Notes under the pieces: generated by a model | What the model was told of the DNA's origin: nothing | The model's input: only the letters and a program-made list of their open reading frames with translations | Databases searched by the model: none | Assembly (NCBI GenBank): GCA_963971425.1 | Contig: OZ020516.1 | Location: forward strand, 17,720,593-17,784,592 | DNA length: 64,000 nt | Reading direction: 5' to 3' | Source: Bryoerythrophyllum caledonicum | Taxonomy: Eukaryota > Streptophyta > Bryopsida > Pottiales > Pottiaceae | In this document: one piece after another, positions 11,945 to 24,365 of the stretch | Numbering within the stretch: the stretch's first letter is position 1 | Layout of the letters: every line of letters starts with the position of its first letter | Translations under genes and position numbers: made by a program

Positions 11945-12430
11945 TCCACCATAGTCCACCCAACTATAAGCAAGTGCACATAGGTCCATACGGGGGCATG
12001 TCATGTCCTACATGACGGTGGTGGGTTCCATCTGACATGATCCGTATAAACGGCCGCAGGAGTTTCTTTGGCCTTTTTCAAGTTGTCCGGTTGAACCCAT
12101 CCGGTTACCGGGCCCAAATCCATTATCCCAAGGACCAGATGGGGGTCCTCCTACGACCCCACGACCTCCATGTGCGCATGCTTTATGGTGGGGGGATCTT
12201 AAGACCTTGTTGTATAGGTATCCAAAAAGCCCTCGAGGGGGGGGGTGACATGTTGGTTGTCTCTAAGGCACTTGGTGTACAAAAGTGTTTATCCTCGATA
12301 GGGGAAAGTAGTTCTATTACACAAACCTATGTCATGTGGCCATAGACTTAGTGAACAAACACTATATTCACGATGCCGGTCCCCAACGGAGACTTGAGTT
12401 TCTTCTTCTTTTTAAACAAAGATTTTTTTT
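11945..12430 (+). mobile_element. tRNA-derived SINE, 5'-truncated, with nested insert
   Basis: Matches the 3' two thirds of the full SINE at 27676-28014: CCACCATAGTCCA, then GACATGTTGGTTGTCTCTAAGG, GTAGTTCTATTACAC and a TTCTTCTTC tail. It is interrupted by a 216-bp element at 11968-12183. The tRNA-like 5' head is missing. Confidence 0.75.
11968..12183. mobile_element. 216-bp element with inverted tips in a SINE
   Basis: Tips AAGCAAGTGCACATAGG and (inverted) AAGCATGCGCACATGG. Flanked by TAT at 11965-11967 and 12184-12186. The intact SINE at 27676-28014 shows the empty site as one TAT. A 3-bp duplication fits PIF/Harbinger or CACTA, but the tip sequence is not one I recognise. Confidence 0.7.
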
Positions 12431-13279
12431 AAAAGAAAATAATATAGTGGATAGATTGGAGAAGCGATTCACTCCATTTAGGCCGCAAAATGGGTGGCAA
12501 TGCGGCCAACACATGCCTGCAAAGCCTCAGCGGTGCAGCTAAAACTACCGCTAAAATGGCAGTGCATGGCATCATTGGCGCTGGCCCACTGAGCACGCCA
12601 ATCCAAGCCAACTCGCACCTCCAGAAGTGGCCCCAATCTTGGCGCCACTCCTCCATGCCAGCAAAGAGGCCCTCCTTCTTTGGCCCCCTTTTGCACAATA
12701 CCGCACCTTTTGCACAATATCCTCTTCTTGGTTCTTTCAGCCAAAATTTTCTCCCCCATCTGCACCTGCCCTTGTGCTTGTACTTTATAATATTTTTCAG
12801 TAGCTTTATATTTTTTTTTGTCATTGCTTGTGCTTTAAATCTGTCAATGGATTATGCAAAAAGGAGTCTCTATGGGAATTGAGTTTGTCCAACTTTAACA
12901 AGTGAATGATGAGGTCTCCTACCCCCCTTTTTCTTATGATTGACTACTCATGAAGGGAGTTACTTTTCTATTGACACACTGTAGTTGATTCCAAAAATTC
13001 TTTGTTTGTGATTTGCCGAAAAGAAATGCACTGGGAATGTTGTTGTTTTTCTACTGCAGAGGTAAATATTGCTTACTCATTCCTAGAGCATCCAAAAAAA
13101 GTCAGAGTAAACATTGCTTACTCAATTAGGAAGTGAGACGGAAAGATGAAAATTGGTACTAACAAATGAAAAATATACTAGATCGATTAAGGATTGTAAC
13201 ATATCAACCTTTTGTAAACATTTTAAAGCAAACGTAATAGGAACATGTAAGAATTAAACACTTATTACAAATTCCTATC
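12431..13279. other. Spacer with GC-rich segment, no recognised gene
   Basis: 12448-12760 is GC-richer than its surroundings and open in several frames on both strands. No frame has a recognisable domain or plausible splice structure. The rest is AT-rich. Confidence 0.5.
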
Positions 13280-13731
13280 CTAACCCCTAAAGGCCCAAGG
13301 CATTTTCACACAAAAACACTTTAAAACTCCTCGTTCTAGTGCAATGAGAATTGAGGTAATTGAAACGTTTTACTTCTACATCTAACCATAGGATCTAAAT
13401 GAAGACTTATTCACTAATGCCCTCAAAATTTTTCATAAACTTTGATCACACGGATTGAAAGACTATAGTATTTGAAGTAGAGAAAACTGTTCTTTTTCTT
13501 CCCCGCATTGAGTGGATCAGCAAACTTTGACCTCCTTTGGTGTCAAATTTTTGCACTACACAAGGTCTGAAAACATTACCATCATGTTAATCATGATGTT
13601 ATTTCCTTCTACACCAATTTTTAGAGGTAGAGAAGGGGTGTAGCATATCTAAAACAAATGTGCAAGTAGTGGAGGTGCAAAAATTGCCAATTCATGTTTT
13701 ATTTTTTGGTGAACTAAATATGTTTTAGAAT

Positions 13732-13864
13732 ATGGGTACGGTCTTAGTAGTGGTGCGAACAAACACTTCATTCACGCCGGCCCCCTTCGGAAACCGGCGT
13801 TCTTCTTCTTCTTCTTCTTCTTCTTCTTCTTCTTCTTCTTCTTCTTCTTCTTCTTCTTCTTCTT
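13732..13864 (+). mobile_element. SINE 3' end with (TTC)n tail
   Basis: Holds the 3' part of the SINE family (GAACAAACACTTCATTCACGCC) followed by an uninterrupted TTC microsatellite of about 20 units (13799-13863). Flanked by an 11-bp duplication TGTTTTAGAAT at 13721-13731 and 13865-13875, so it retroposed here as a truncated copy. Confidence 0.82.
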
Positions 13865-13958
13865 TGTTTTAGAATGATAATCCAAATAGTCAATATGATG
13901 GTTTAGACCACATCTTGTAGGGGGAAAAATAAAATGTAAGAAATATGAAGATCTCTAA

Positions 13959-14301
13959 GGGCGAGTTTACATTATGGTGGAGAAGTCCATCGGTCATGAA
14001 TTCTAGGGGAATTCTGAAATTTGATTGGCCAAGAGTGATGCTCTTCTCCGATGGGGGTTTACACTACGGCCAAGAGTCCTCTGGTGGAGAACTTTGTGCA
14101 TGGATGAAAAAATGACATGGCTGCCAATGTGGCGACACTTTTTGGAGGGGAGGTTCTCTAGAGGTCAAGTTTCTTGGGCGAGCTCAAAGCCTCGGACAAG
14201 AAACATGGCCTTGCACATCGTCCCTTGCCTCAAATAACCATGTCTTGGGCTGAAATTCTTGACCGACCGCTGCACTTCTTCACCTTGGTGTAAACTGGCC
14301 C
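13959..14301. mobile_element. Harbinger-like MITE, 343 bp
   Basis: The tips GGGCGAGTTTACA and (inverted) GGGCCAGTTTACA are related over about 30 bp. TAA flanks at 13956-13958 and 14302-14304. Sister copies of the host MITE (for example 43035-43041) lack the insert. The 3-bp TAA duplication fits PIF/Harbinger. Confidence 0.82.
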
Positions 14302-14720
14302 TAAGCTTTATAGGGAAAAGAAGAAGTTATTTTGGTACCTTGCCCGACAAAGTGTGACAATGTGTGAAAATGTTTGACTTAGATTATTATGCTATTTTCT
14401 ACATAAGACAAGAGATTTTTCTTGACAACATGAAAAGAAATGATACTATTTTCTAGTATTGAAAATCTCACATTCAATAGAGTGTCCTAGCAAAAGTTTT
14501 TGGAGGTGCCCGACGTGCCCGCTCTCCCCGTTTGAAATTCAAAATCCTATAACTTTTGCATAGAATGTTGGATTTAAGAAAAAATTGGACTCACACAAAG
14601 CTTTTAGCAATGTCCATCTACAATAGAATTTCAAAAAGGATTGTTGTAAATTGACACCATAGGAACTTGCCCAAACCTTCAAGAGTCCTCCGAGGGGACT
14701 CTTGGGCTTTTAGGGGTTAA

Positions 14721-16250
14721 CTGACCATGTCTATTCTTCACCAGCACATCCATTTCATTCATTTTATTTTCATTTACTTCATTTTCATCAATTCCTTACA
14801 ATTTGGTTCAAAAAGCTCAAATACATGTAAACACTTGGCCTCTGGATGAATAATGACCTCGCGCAACCGCATGGGGTAGGCTTGGAAGCTAACATGGATT
14901 GAACCTATGTGGCTCAATGAGGTGAGCGGAAAATGGGCTATTTGAGGAAAAAAATATGATAAACCTACAATTTTGGCATATTTGTCTCCTATAACCACCA
15001 TAGATAAAAGCATTTAAAATCCCAATGGTATAATTGTTTAATTGCACATTTCCATTTAGATACACCATGTAGATAGTAAGATCGCCATTCATTTGATAAA
15101 TATATAAATTTAAGAAAAAATGAGGTCTACTTCTTACATATTGAATTTATTTTTCCATAATCATGATTCTTAGATGAAAGGTTGCCCCACAATAGTTCTA
15201 ATACATTAGGTTTAAAAGGGAATGTAGGACATTTCCACTCATGTAAGTAGGATCCTTAAATCTTCAAAAGTATAAATTTATAATTTTTTCACCAACCACA
15301 TGAATAAAGTGTTTGATTAGGATAGTGCAATTAGATATACCACTAGGACCTAAATAGCACATGCTATCCTTAATTCCTCCTCTTGAAGGTGGATAGTATA
15401 ATCATATAACTCTGAAATGTGTCTTTCTTGATGGAAATATTTAATATGGTAAAAATATTCAAAAAAATTAAAAATTGCAAACATATTTTATTATTTTAAA
15501 GTTGTTACCATCTTAGACAACCTTTTGGTGTGATTCTTGTTTTTTACAACTTACAATCTCTAATTTCCAAAAAAATTAGCCAAGGTTTTTTTAACTAATT
15601 TCTACCTACGCTTGCTTTGAGGTTATGATGTAGTAGTAGCCATTGTTTAGCAATAGGACTTAAACCTTAATCACCCCTTTGGAGTGCTAAGGTTGAAGCC
15701 AGTAAGCCCAGATGTACATTTTATTTTAATTTTATTTGAGGTACATATAAATCTTAATTTGAAAGGTGACACAAAGATAATTTTGTTTCCTTGAGGCAAA
15801 AAAATAAATAAAGAGAAGTGCAAAATCTCAATTTTTTTGCCTATTTATGCAGAAGAATAAAAGTTCTTTTGCATAATGCTAGAAACTTTGGTGTGATATT
15901 TTGCATTGTCAAAAGACACAACAAAGTGGTGTCGGAGGTTCGAAAGCTAATTGTATCCTCAAACAAATCTTGGTGTTTTATAGTCATGAACGCCGACACC
16001 TTCGATAACAATCCACAAGAAAATACAATTTCCAAATGGCTACTACCTTGCACATGTGGTACCAAAAGATGCCACTTCCATGCTAGATTCAAACTAAACA
16101 AATTATGCGTCAAAAGACTACCATACAAATACATGTGCCAGACCACATAAATTCAAACCTAACTACCCAGTTCATTGAAATCAAATATTACAATGATAGA
16201 ATTTCACCTAAAGCAATAAAAACAAAATAAATTAATATCAACTACTTATT
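14721..16250. other. AT-rich spacer, no recognised gene
   Basis: No conserved protein or transposon boundary found. A 110-codon frame at 15818-16150 with a C-T-C-x4-C-x-F-H motif is noted in the findings but not called. Confidence 0.5.
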
Positions 16251-16510
16251 AATGACATCATTGCATTTGGATAGAAGGTTGATCCCCTTATTGTCATCAC
16301 AGCTGGTGCCCGAGCTACTACCTTTATCCCATCAATGACAATCCTTGAAGAAAAATTAAAAACCCCCATTAACTCAACCATTAACGACATCATTGCACAT
16401 GGGTGGAAGGTAGATCCCTTAATTGTCATCTCAGGTTGTGCCATAGCTACAATCTTTATCCCATCAATGACAATCCTCAAAGAAACATTTAAAAAATCTC
16501 CATGAACTCA
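16251..16510. repeat. Tandem duplication, ~132-bp period
   Basis: Two diverged units start at 16251 and about 16383 (AA(T/C)GACATCATTGCA ... TTTATCCCATCAATGACAATCCT). Confidence 0.8.
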
Positions 16511-16719
16511 ATCAATAACACATTCAACAACATAATACTACTCTAATTCAATATGCAATGTCCATCCTTCTATATGTAATAAAAATTGAAAACAACCAAC
16601 CTATACATAATTACAAAATACTCTATAAAACTTACTATACATCACATATCATTAGCCAGATACCCCTATAGCAAACATATTACGCCATTTTATTTAACAT
16701 TGAGTATTTTTTCACTTCT

Positions 16720-17110
16720 TTGAACAATCAAGGATTGGTAAATATATGCTCTTGGGTACTTGCTATTGGTTACACAATGTCTACCATCAAAGGGGGAAGT
16801 AGTTCCATACTCCTAATTTATGTACCGTGGATAAAATATATCATGGCGTTACAAAACATTACTATTGCCATAACATCACATGAATGTATTTTATTTTTGA
16901 AAAAACTTACACTGTCTACTCTCAAGAGAGGAAAGTAGTTCCATACTACTAATCCTTTGTTTGGTGTGTATCGACTGAGTGGTGGAACGAACAGACACTC
17001 TATTCGCGACGACCTCCACTAGGGACCCGAGTTTCTCTTCTGTTTGGTGGACAAAGACATAGTGGTAGAATGAACAGACACTCTATTCACGCCGGATTGG
17101 AGTTTTTCTT
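16720..17110 (+). mobile_element. SINE fragments
   Basis: Decayed pieces of the SINE family. There is a GGGGGAAGTAGTTCCATAC segment near 16790 and two copies of the 3' end (ACAGACACTCTATTC at about 17003 and 17071), the second ending in TTCTTCTTTT. Confidence 0.55.
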
Positions 17111-17690
17111 CTTTTAAAACTTTAAAGGTATAACAAATTAAAAATCCCACAAAGTGGATGCCCAAATTTTTAAAATTTGAAAGTTTTTTTGGTAAAATCT
17201 CAAACAAAGAGTTATTTTGGCTACTTGTACATAAAATCTCAAATTTTTTGAGTAACTTGGTAAATTGCTTGAATTACCTTCCTTCTCACATAAATGTTAG
17301 ATAAAAAAAACTAATACTTCTACATAGTTTTTACAACTAACCTTCTACACTAAAAATCTCAAAGAGAGTAGTTGAAAATTGACACTATAGGAACCTGCCC
17401 GGATTCTAAAAAAACCCATATGTGGACATTTGGTCTTTTAGAGGTTATAAGCTTTCTAATCACCCATTTCAAAGATTTTGGTATAGCAATTAATCCCTTA
17501 ACACTAGAGCTTCTACATCGTGGACTATTGACAAAATCAAACCATTTTTCTGCCAACAGACATTCTCCTCATCCATCCATCTTTGAAAAAATGATTTTCC
17601 TATTTTTGACTTACATGTGGAGGTGACTCAATTGTTTTTGACATTTTGTTTACATACGAATTGATGTTTGAAGTAGATATTTCCAATGCT
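17111..17690. other. AT-rich spacer with a piggyBac-MITE right end
   Basis: A right-end signature (GGAACCTGCCC then GGTCTTTTAGAGGTTAT) ends near 17448, with a decayed TTAA. No matching left end was found. Nothing else recognised. Confidence 0.4.
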
Positions 17691-18260
17691 AGCACTGCCA
17701 TCTCCAAGTCAAATGGGTAGTAAACATTTAGAGAGGTTTCACACTACCCGCCAAGGTCGAGAGACCAAGTTGTCACGGGACGTGGCGTCGAGGGCCTATT
17801 CGCATCGTAGTGTTTTAGCGTAGATTAGTTTGTCACTAACCTACAAGTTTAGGGACGTACGACGGCACACCACATTCATCCGTGAATGTTTTCCATCCAC
17901 ATAGGGTTGTGTGTGTGCGTATAGCACCGCACACGTCCTTGACTTGACGTCTTTGTCAAATCAAGCTTTGTGAGTGAGTTAGAGAGTGTTTAGTGATTAC
18001 CTTTGCTTGTAAGTGATTGTTTATCATTAATAAAGGCTCCGCATTCTCTTATACTACCTGCACTCGTTGATTCTCCCTTCGTGGAGTGCGAGACGCTTGA
18101 CTACCCTAGTGATTCACTACTTATTCCTTGAGGGTATACTACATATACTTGTTTTAGTGTATGTTGTTCATTTATTTGATGTAGGTTAGGACTCTCAATC
18201 TGTTGTGGTTATCGATCTTTCTTTACACGACAAAGTGCTACTAGCAATTTGATTGGTTCA
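17691..18260 (+). mobile_element. Possible solo LTR or LTR fragment
   Basis: Unlike the surrounding DNA this stretch is mixed in composition. It has a TAATAAAGG polyadenylation-like signal (about 18029) followed by GCATTCTCTTATAC and CACTCGTTGATTCTCCC, resembling the R-U5 part of a plant LTR. No second LTR, primer site or coding region is seen. The ends are not defined. Low confidence. Confidence 0.25.
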
Positions 18261-18360
18261 AAGCCTCAAATTCGGCCTTCGAGCTTCCACACTAAGGACC
18301 AAGGCTGAGAGGCCAACGACGTCTCAATTACCTACATGGCAATACTTTTTGAAGATTTCC

Positions 18361-19053
18361 ACGCCAAGAATTCAACCTCTAGATGAAAACTAAGGCCGAA
18401 CAAAAATAAAAACCCAAACGCTTGCCAAAGTGCCAAACATTCCAACTCCAAAACCCAACCTCACGGTCTTCAATCCTTGGTCCAGGTATGAAACCCACTT
18501 CTTCCACCCCACAAATTTCCAACCTACGCACGGAAATCGAACAGACGTGGGCGTGGGCAGCTCGGGCAGCTCGAGGAAAAGCACGGAAATAAAAAAACGA
18601 CGTGGGTGTGGGCAGATCGGGCAGATCGAGGAAAAACAAAACTCGCTGCCCCGGGCAGGCAAGGGTGAAGAGAGTGAGGTTTCCCGCGCGGCAGAGGTCC
18701 AAACAAGCGTAGCGCGTGTGGCGCGACGCCAGTCAGTCCAGCTTTCACCCCAGCGACCCAAGCTCGCAATCCAGGGCAAAAGCAACAACAAGAGCCTGCT
18801 CGCAGCAACAGCATCAGCAGCATCATCAGCGGCAGCAGCAGCAGCATTGGCATTCCTGGCGCCTGACAATAAGGCCGAGATCATGTGACGAGTGCAGCGC
18901 GCTCTTTCTTCCCTCCAAACAAGCATCCCCATCACTCCAACCCTCAGATGTGGGGATGGTGCCATGGGAGCGAGTGGTGTGTGGGTTGTGGGGTAGTCGG
19001 GGGTTTGGTTCGGGGTGCGATGGAGTGGGGGAGTGGGTGACGGGAATTGTGAG
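18361..19053 (+). promoter_or_regulatory. 5' flank and leader of the CPP gene
   Basis: GC content rises sharply here. An imperfect tandem pair (CGTGGG(C/T)GTGGGCAG..TCGGGCAG at 18547 and 18601) and a CAG/CAT-rich stretch (18800-18850) look like transcribed leader. No in-frame stop lies between 19015 and the chosen ATG at 19054, but no earlier in-frame ATG was found. No TATA box stands out. Confidence 0.4.
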
Positions 19054-22000
19054 ATGTTGACGCGGGGGAGCAAGTCGGCGGCGGAGAAGGTGGAGAGCGG
19101 GCCGGATATGGGGTCGCCGGACCGGCGCGAGGCGATTCCGCCCGTGACGGATATGCAGGTGCGTGTCGCGATCGCGCGATGCGATCCGTGTGGAATTCGA
19201 GGGGGTTTTCTGAGTGAGGTGTGGTTGGATGTGTGGCAGGATTCGCCGCTGTTCAAGTTCCTGTGCGAGCTTTCGCCGATCCAGCCGGCCAAATCGATGC
19301 ACCACGCGCAGACGTACAACGACCTCACGTTTCCGCAGGAGCATCGCGTGTTTGCGTCGCCGCGGAGTGCTTCGCGGAGGTCGTCGACGAGTGCGCTCAA
19401 GAGGTAGGAGGCGTTGTTGTGGTTGTCCGGTGTTTGTTGTTGCCGTGGTTGTGGTTGATGGAGGTGTTTTTTTGTTGTTTGAGCAGGTGCGTGGCTGCGG
19501 AGCGTCTTTCAGCGCAAGCGCAAGCGGAGGGTCGGGAGAGCCTGGGCTGGCATCATGGCGGGACGATGTCGAAGAGCACGGTGTGCGGATCGCCGTCCCC
19601 GCTGAACCGGCGCTCGGACGATCATCATCAGGTGACGCCGTGCTCTCGGCGGCAGAGCGACGAAGCGGGCGCGTCGCAGTGTAAGGTGGAAGCAGCAGCA
19701 GCAGGGGATGATGAGAGTGGGCCTGGTGGTGAGGGGACTACTAAATCTTCAGAATGCAGTGCTCGCCAGGTGGATGGAACGGGAGGTAGCGATGGTAGAT
19801 TCGAGTCGGAGTTTGCAGATTACGAGAGGCGGGCCAAGGGCGAAGTGAGCGAGAGGAGGCAATCGACGTCGAGCCTGGTGTCTCATGTGATCGACTGTGT
19901 GGCGCCGGGTGTTCCTAGTGAGAGGTCGAGAGGCCAGGCAGATGAGAGACGGATGTCTGTGGGGTGCAGCTCTGCGATGGAGGGGCATGGATTGACATAC
20001 AGTCCTCTGGCAAAAGGGAGCCCTGAGCTGGACCGTGAGACGACGGCGATGGCCTATTTTCTGGCAGGGAATCAGGATTTAGGGCGGGGGAATGAGGAGT
20101 GGTCGGAGGATTCGAGCGAGGTGGTTCTGCCGGGGCTGGCAGCGCGAGGTGCATCAGGTTACGGTGGGGAGGAGTTGGATGTCAAAGACGACAGGGCTGA
20201 GATGGTAGACGCCATGACTCCGCAGTCCGGGCTGGGTTCGTGTAGCGAGGATGGCCAGGACGCTGGCACAGCGGCAACAGCGCATAATGCTGGGCAGCAA
20301 CAGGGTCTTCTCGCGAACAGGGTATGGTGGTTGTTGCTCTGGGTTGAGTGTTTGTTGAGGGCGAAATTTTTCTGAGCTCGTCCTCAGATGGTGGACTTCT
20401 CATGAGAGTGTATTGGGCGGAAGGCGTGACATGTTGGAACAGGTAGTTGATTGTAATTGATGTGTGCAGGGCGATGGCAGTGGGCAACGGGGTATCAGAA
20501 GGCGTTGCTTGGACTTCGATGCTTCTGTGGCGAGGAGGAAGAGCCTGGGCAGCATTGGCGGCAGGAAAGGAGTGGGCAGCAGGCTCAAGGACTGCAGCGG
20601 CAGCAATGCAGCGGATGATAGTGCGAACGCGGGTTGTGGTGTCGGGGATGCCGTACCTGGAACTCCGGATGGGAGCTCTGGTCTAATGGAAGCATTTGCG
20701 AGTGATGTTGCGAATTGGAACGGTATGTTTAGGACGGAATCACATTGTAGGATTGAGCGAAGAGTTGTTAGTGGTCAAGCCATGAGAGCGTTCGTTGTGT
20801 TTATCTATTGGGTGCGACTGACGCTAGAAAAGGACCTAGATTGGAGTGAGACTTGTGTATGGGAGCGCGAGTGTTCTTTTTGGCGTGAATCGCTGCAGCT
20901 TGGTCTTAGCATATTCTTTTAGGTGATGCTCAGGGATCGGATGGTTCATGTCGCAGGGTGGTGGGGCGAGTCTACTAATCATGGTGTAGGGGTTGCTTTA
21001 GGTGGTGGGAAATGGGGACTGATACTTGTGATTTTGAGGGAGCAGGGGCTTCGACATGTGGGGATGCTATGACGACGATGCAATTCACGAGCGGACGATT
21101 CCAGAAGAACGTGAATGTTCTGAGCACGAAGGGGGGCGAAGCACAGTCTCCGACCTTGCAGACAGCAGGCGCAGTTGTTCCAGCAGCTGGCCTTAGACGG
21201 AGTCCTCGTGTGCGACCGAGTGGCATCGGGCTTCATTTGAACTCACTGACGAGCGCGGTGTCAATGAAGCGGGAGTATACGTCGAGCGGAGGGGAGAGCT
21301 CGAAAGGAGTGCTGGCGACGGTTTTGGGATTGCCCCCAACGTTGGCTTGTGCGAAGGAGATTCCATGTGGCGAGGGTAGTTCAGGGAATCAACGTTGCGG
21401 TGTTAGCCAGAGCTTCAACGCTGGCGTGGGATCCATGTTGGATAGGAGGGGCGATCTGTTGAACCGCGTGGATTCCGCGTCCGCGATGAACAGCATTGTA
21501 AGCATTCCCGTTCCGGACTTCAGATGTCTTAACTTGGATAGTCTATCGGCGCTCGAGGGGTCGCTGTCGTTGACTCCTGTGCCGAGTGCCCTGAGGGTTG
21601 TGAGCCCTCGAGGTCAGAAACGATCCCAAGGTCATAAAGAAGGGGCAACGCAGGCTCAGACGGAGGGCGATGCGATGGATGACATTTTGGAGAGCCCGCA
21701 GAGTTCGAAAAGAAGACGGTAAGTTCTTAAATGGGCCCAATCACCTGGTTCTTCGAGAGAACTTCTAAATGACTGGTATTGATGATATCGACCTGCTCGG
21801 ACTTGAATGTGCATGGTGGATGTCGTGTTTAGTAGATTTGTAGGAGAATGTGATTGTTTAGTACATTGTGGTGCAGGTTATCGAGGCGGAAATCTACTGT
21901 GACGACGCAGAGCGAGAAATCATCTGGGGACGGGTGCAAGCGGTGCAACTGCAAGAAGTCGAAGTGTCTTAAATTGTACGTGGATTGAATTGTTTGAATT

Positions 22001-24365
22001 TGACGGTACCTGTATGTTGGCTTTCGTGCTTTCCTGTATCTGTTTCTGGAGTCTATATAGACCTCACAGCCCTCTGGTGGCAATGTCAGCCATTGTCCAC
22101 GTGGCCAGTTCTGTGGATCCTAACAGGGTGGCGGTGGTGGGGTAACTGCAGGTACTGTGAGTGCTTCGCTGCGGGTGTGTACTGCGTGGGTGCGTGTGCA
22201 TGCCGCGATTGCTTCAACAAACCGGAGTACGAAGAGACAGTTAACAACACGAGATCCCAAATCGAATCTCGTGACCCGCTGGCATTTGCCCCGAAGATCG
22301 TTCAGGGTGTGGAGTCGTCTCCAGCTCCTGGGGTAAGTGGGACCTGAGCATAGGTGAATTTTGTAGTCTTGGGGTAAGGATCTCCCATGTTCAAGGGCCG
22401 CATGAATAATATTCTGGAAGCTGACGTGTGCGGTTGGCTTCGTGTGCAGGATGAGGCTGTGGAGACTCCAGCATCGGGAAGACACAAACGCGGGTGTAAC
22501 TGCAAGAAGTCTCTATGTCTGAAGAAGTACTGCGAATGCTTCCAGGTATTGAGTGGCATCTTGGGTGGCAGCAGTGGGAATGGGGTCTGGATTGTGTGTT
22601 TGTTGGAGTGGGCATTGAGGATGAGGCACTGACATGGATGGGTGTGGTGGTGGATAGGCCGGTGTGGGGTGTTCGGAAGGATGTCGGTGTGAAGGATGCA
22701 AGAACGTGTACGGCAGGAAGGAAGGTGTGCGTGACTCCAGCCTTGGATGCTTTTTCTTTTTCTTTTCTTACGGTGTGATGGGAGGGTCGCAAAGAAGTGG
22801 CTTTGGTCCAGCAATACTAGAGTGTCAGGGGTCTCTTGCATGTGGGAAACTGCTTTTTGTTTGTCGGTTGTGTTTAAATTCGTGATGTTTCAAATGCATC
22901 GTGGCGGTATTATGTTCGGGAGAAGGTGACCTATGCATTTATCTGCTGGAAATGACGGGGATATGATACGCTTGTGGGTGGATATGCAGTGGCGGAAGTA
23001 GACGAGAAAGAGGGGGCTCAGGCGACCAGTGGTCGGGAGGAATGTCAAGCCGAAGACCCGATCGAGGTGCTGAGCAGGATGAGCGGGAAATTGGATCGAC
23101 TTCGGGACAGCGCGAAGCCAAACCTATCTCCAATCACCCCGAGCTTTGACCACGACGGGTACGTGACAGCGATCTTTGTTTGCTTTAGTTTCCACCGAGA
23201 TGTGCTCGTAGTTCAGCAAGGCGTGGGTGATCCCTGCTAATATCGTACGTCTGAAGTGGTTGTATCTTACACGTAAGGATGTCGCTGTCTGTAGGCTTGA
23301 TTCCTAGATATCTGATGTCGTGGTCTGTGGTATTACACCTGCAGTCAGGGTCGGCCGATGCTGAGACTGAGATCGATGGGGCGTAAGCGGAATTCCATTT
23401 CCGACGAACACTGTGGGTCGCCGCTGGCGGAGGGTCCGTCGAGGCCGCCGACGTCCCCTACGCGGTTCTCTCAGACGACGGATGGCTTCCATCTGGTGCC
23501 TTATCCTCAGGGTGACACAGATTTCTCCATGAGTGCGGCAGGAGAGTCGCCCATGACGACTCCTACGTTTGCGCGAATGGGGCATGTGTCCCCGCGGTGG
23601 GAAGGTCTGGGCGATTTGTGCACCCTGACCCCATTACCTCTGGCTCAGCTGCGACCAACACCGGGTTCATCCTGCGTGACAGTCGAGAGACCTGGTGCTT
23701 CGCCTGCATTCAGCAGTCACATGACGGAGTCTCCATACCATGCAGGGTCTACGAGTGTGCATCAGCGAGCCTCTTCAAGGTACATTTGGCAGTGCTCTGA
23801 TGACGGACTTCCAATTCTGAATTTGATTTTTATGTGGGCGTGGAACTGTCGTTGTGAGCATGAGTATGAGTATTGTGAGCATGGTTTGATGTTGACTTGG
23901 ATGTTGGTGAGCAGGCATTGGTCGCCTCACGACAACTCTCCAGGCCGGTTCAGGCAGCCTCCACCGCGATCTCCGCTGCAATTCGACACGCCTCGCCAAT
24001 CGCAGCTGTCAGACCAGTGCCAGTCGACGCCGCCGACGCCCTCGATGCCTTCCCAGGCGGCTCCTTTCCAAGAGCCAGGCATGTCCGAAAAGAGGCTGGA
24101 AAGCGAACTCGAGTCGACGAAGGCTGGGGGCGACGATGATGGCACCCCGGACTTTATGAAGTGTGGGGAGGATCCAATGGGGTCGCCGAGTCGAAACACA
24201 GTGACGAAATCGAGCTCTCCGAAGCAGAAGCGGGTGACGCCTCCCCGGTATGGAGGAAACAGAGAGGCAGCGTCCGTTGGAGAGGGCGTCCCACTCGCAA
24301 GGAAGTTCATCCTGCAGGCGCTGCCTTCGGGCCCATCGGTGGCTCCGTCGTCTCCGAACGGGTGA
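19054..24365 (+). CDS. CPP/TSO1-like CXC-domain transcription regulator
   Basis: Twelve exons joined by hand: 19054-19158, 19240-19403, 19487-20321, 20470-20722, 21046-21718, 21877-21975, 22152-22332, 22450-22545, 22658-22724, 22990-23158, 23345-23779, 23915-24365. The total is 3528 nt, 1175 residues, in frame throughout with GT-AG introns. N-terminal [14 protein letters not shown] is the plant CPP motif. RRRCLDF lies near residue 380 and GIGLHLNS near 512. CXC1 (about 697-735) and CXC2 (about 784-820) each show CNCKKS-x-CLK-x-YCECF and are joined by a linker containing [10 protein letters not shown]-terminal RKFILQA also matches plant members. CXC domains bind TTYGAA-type (CHR) sites, and the tyrosine before CEC is the base-contacting residue in LIN54. 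The family (Arabidopsis TSO1, SOL1, SOL2) acts in the nucleus in MuvB/DREAM-type complexes controlling cell division. The least certain junction is intron 4, where 21045 is the acceptor that keeps frame. Confidence 0.9.

Larger units (their letters stand above)
13284..14716 (+). mobile_element. TTAA-type piggyBac MITE, large subfamily, twice interrupted
   Basis: Left tip CCCCTAAAGGCCCAAG after CTAA (decayed TTAA, 13280-13283). Right tip CTTGGGCTTTTAGGGG before TTAA (14717-14720). The body contains family landmarks also seen in 45239-46161 and 49301-50225, such as CACACGGATTGAAAGA and ACACCAATTTTTAGAGGTAG. A SINE fragment (13732-13864) and a Harbinger-like MITE (13959-14301) are nested in it. 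Confidence 0.8.

Noticed and set aside
12429..12882. Overlapping frames of 95-131 codons on both strands
   Set aside because: Open in several frames because of local GC richness; no domain, no splice context, no conserved neighbour.
16251..16510. CRISPR-like or other spaced repeats
   Set aside because: Only two long diverged units in tandem, with no short spaced repeats; no CRISPR array exists in the window.
18390..19400. Long minus-strand frame (336 codons) opposite the CPP gene start
   Set aside because: It lies antisense to the GC-rich leader and first exons of the CPP gene, has no domain, and is explained by base composition and codon bias of the sense strand.
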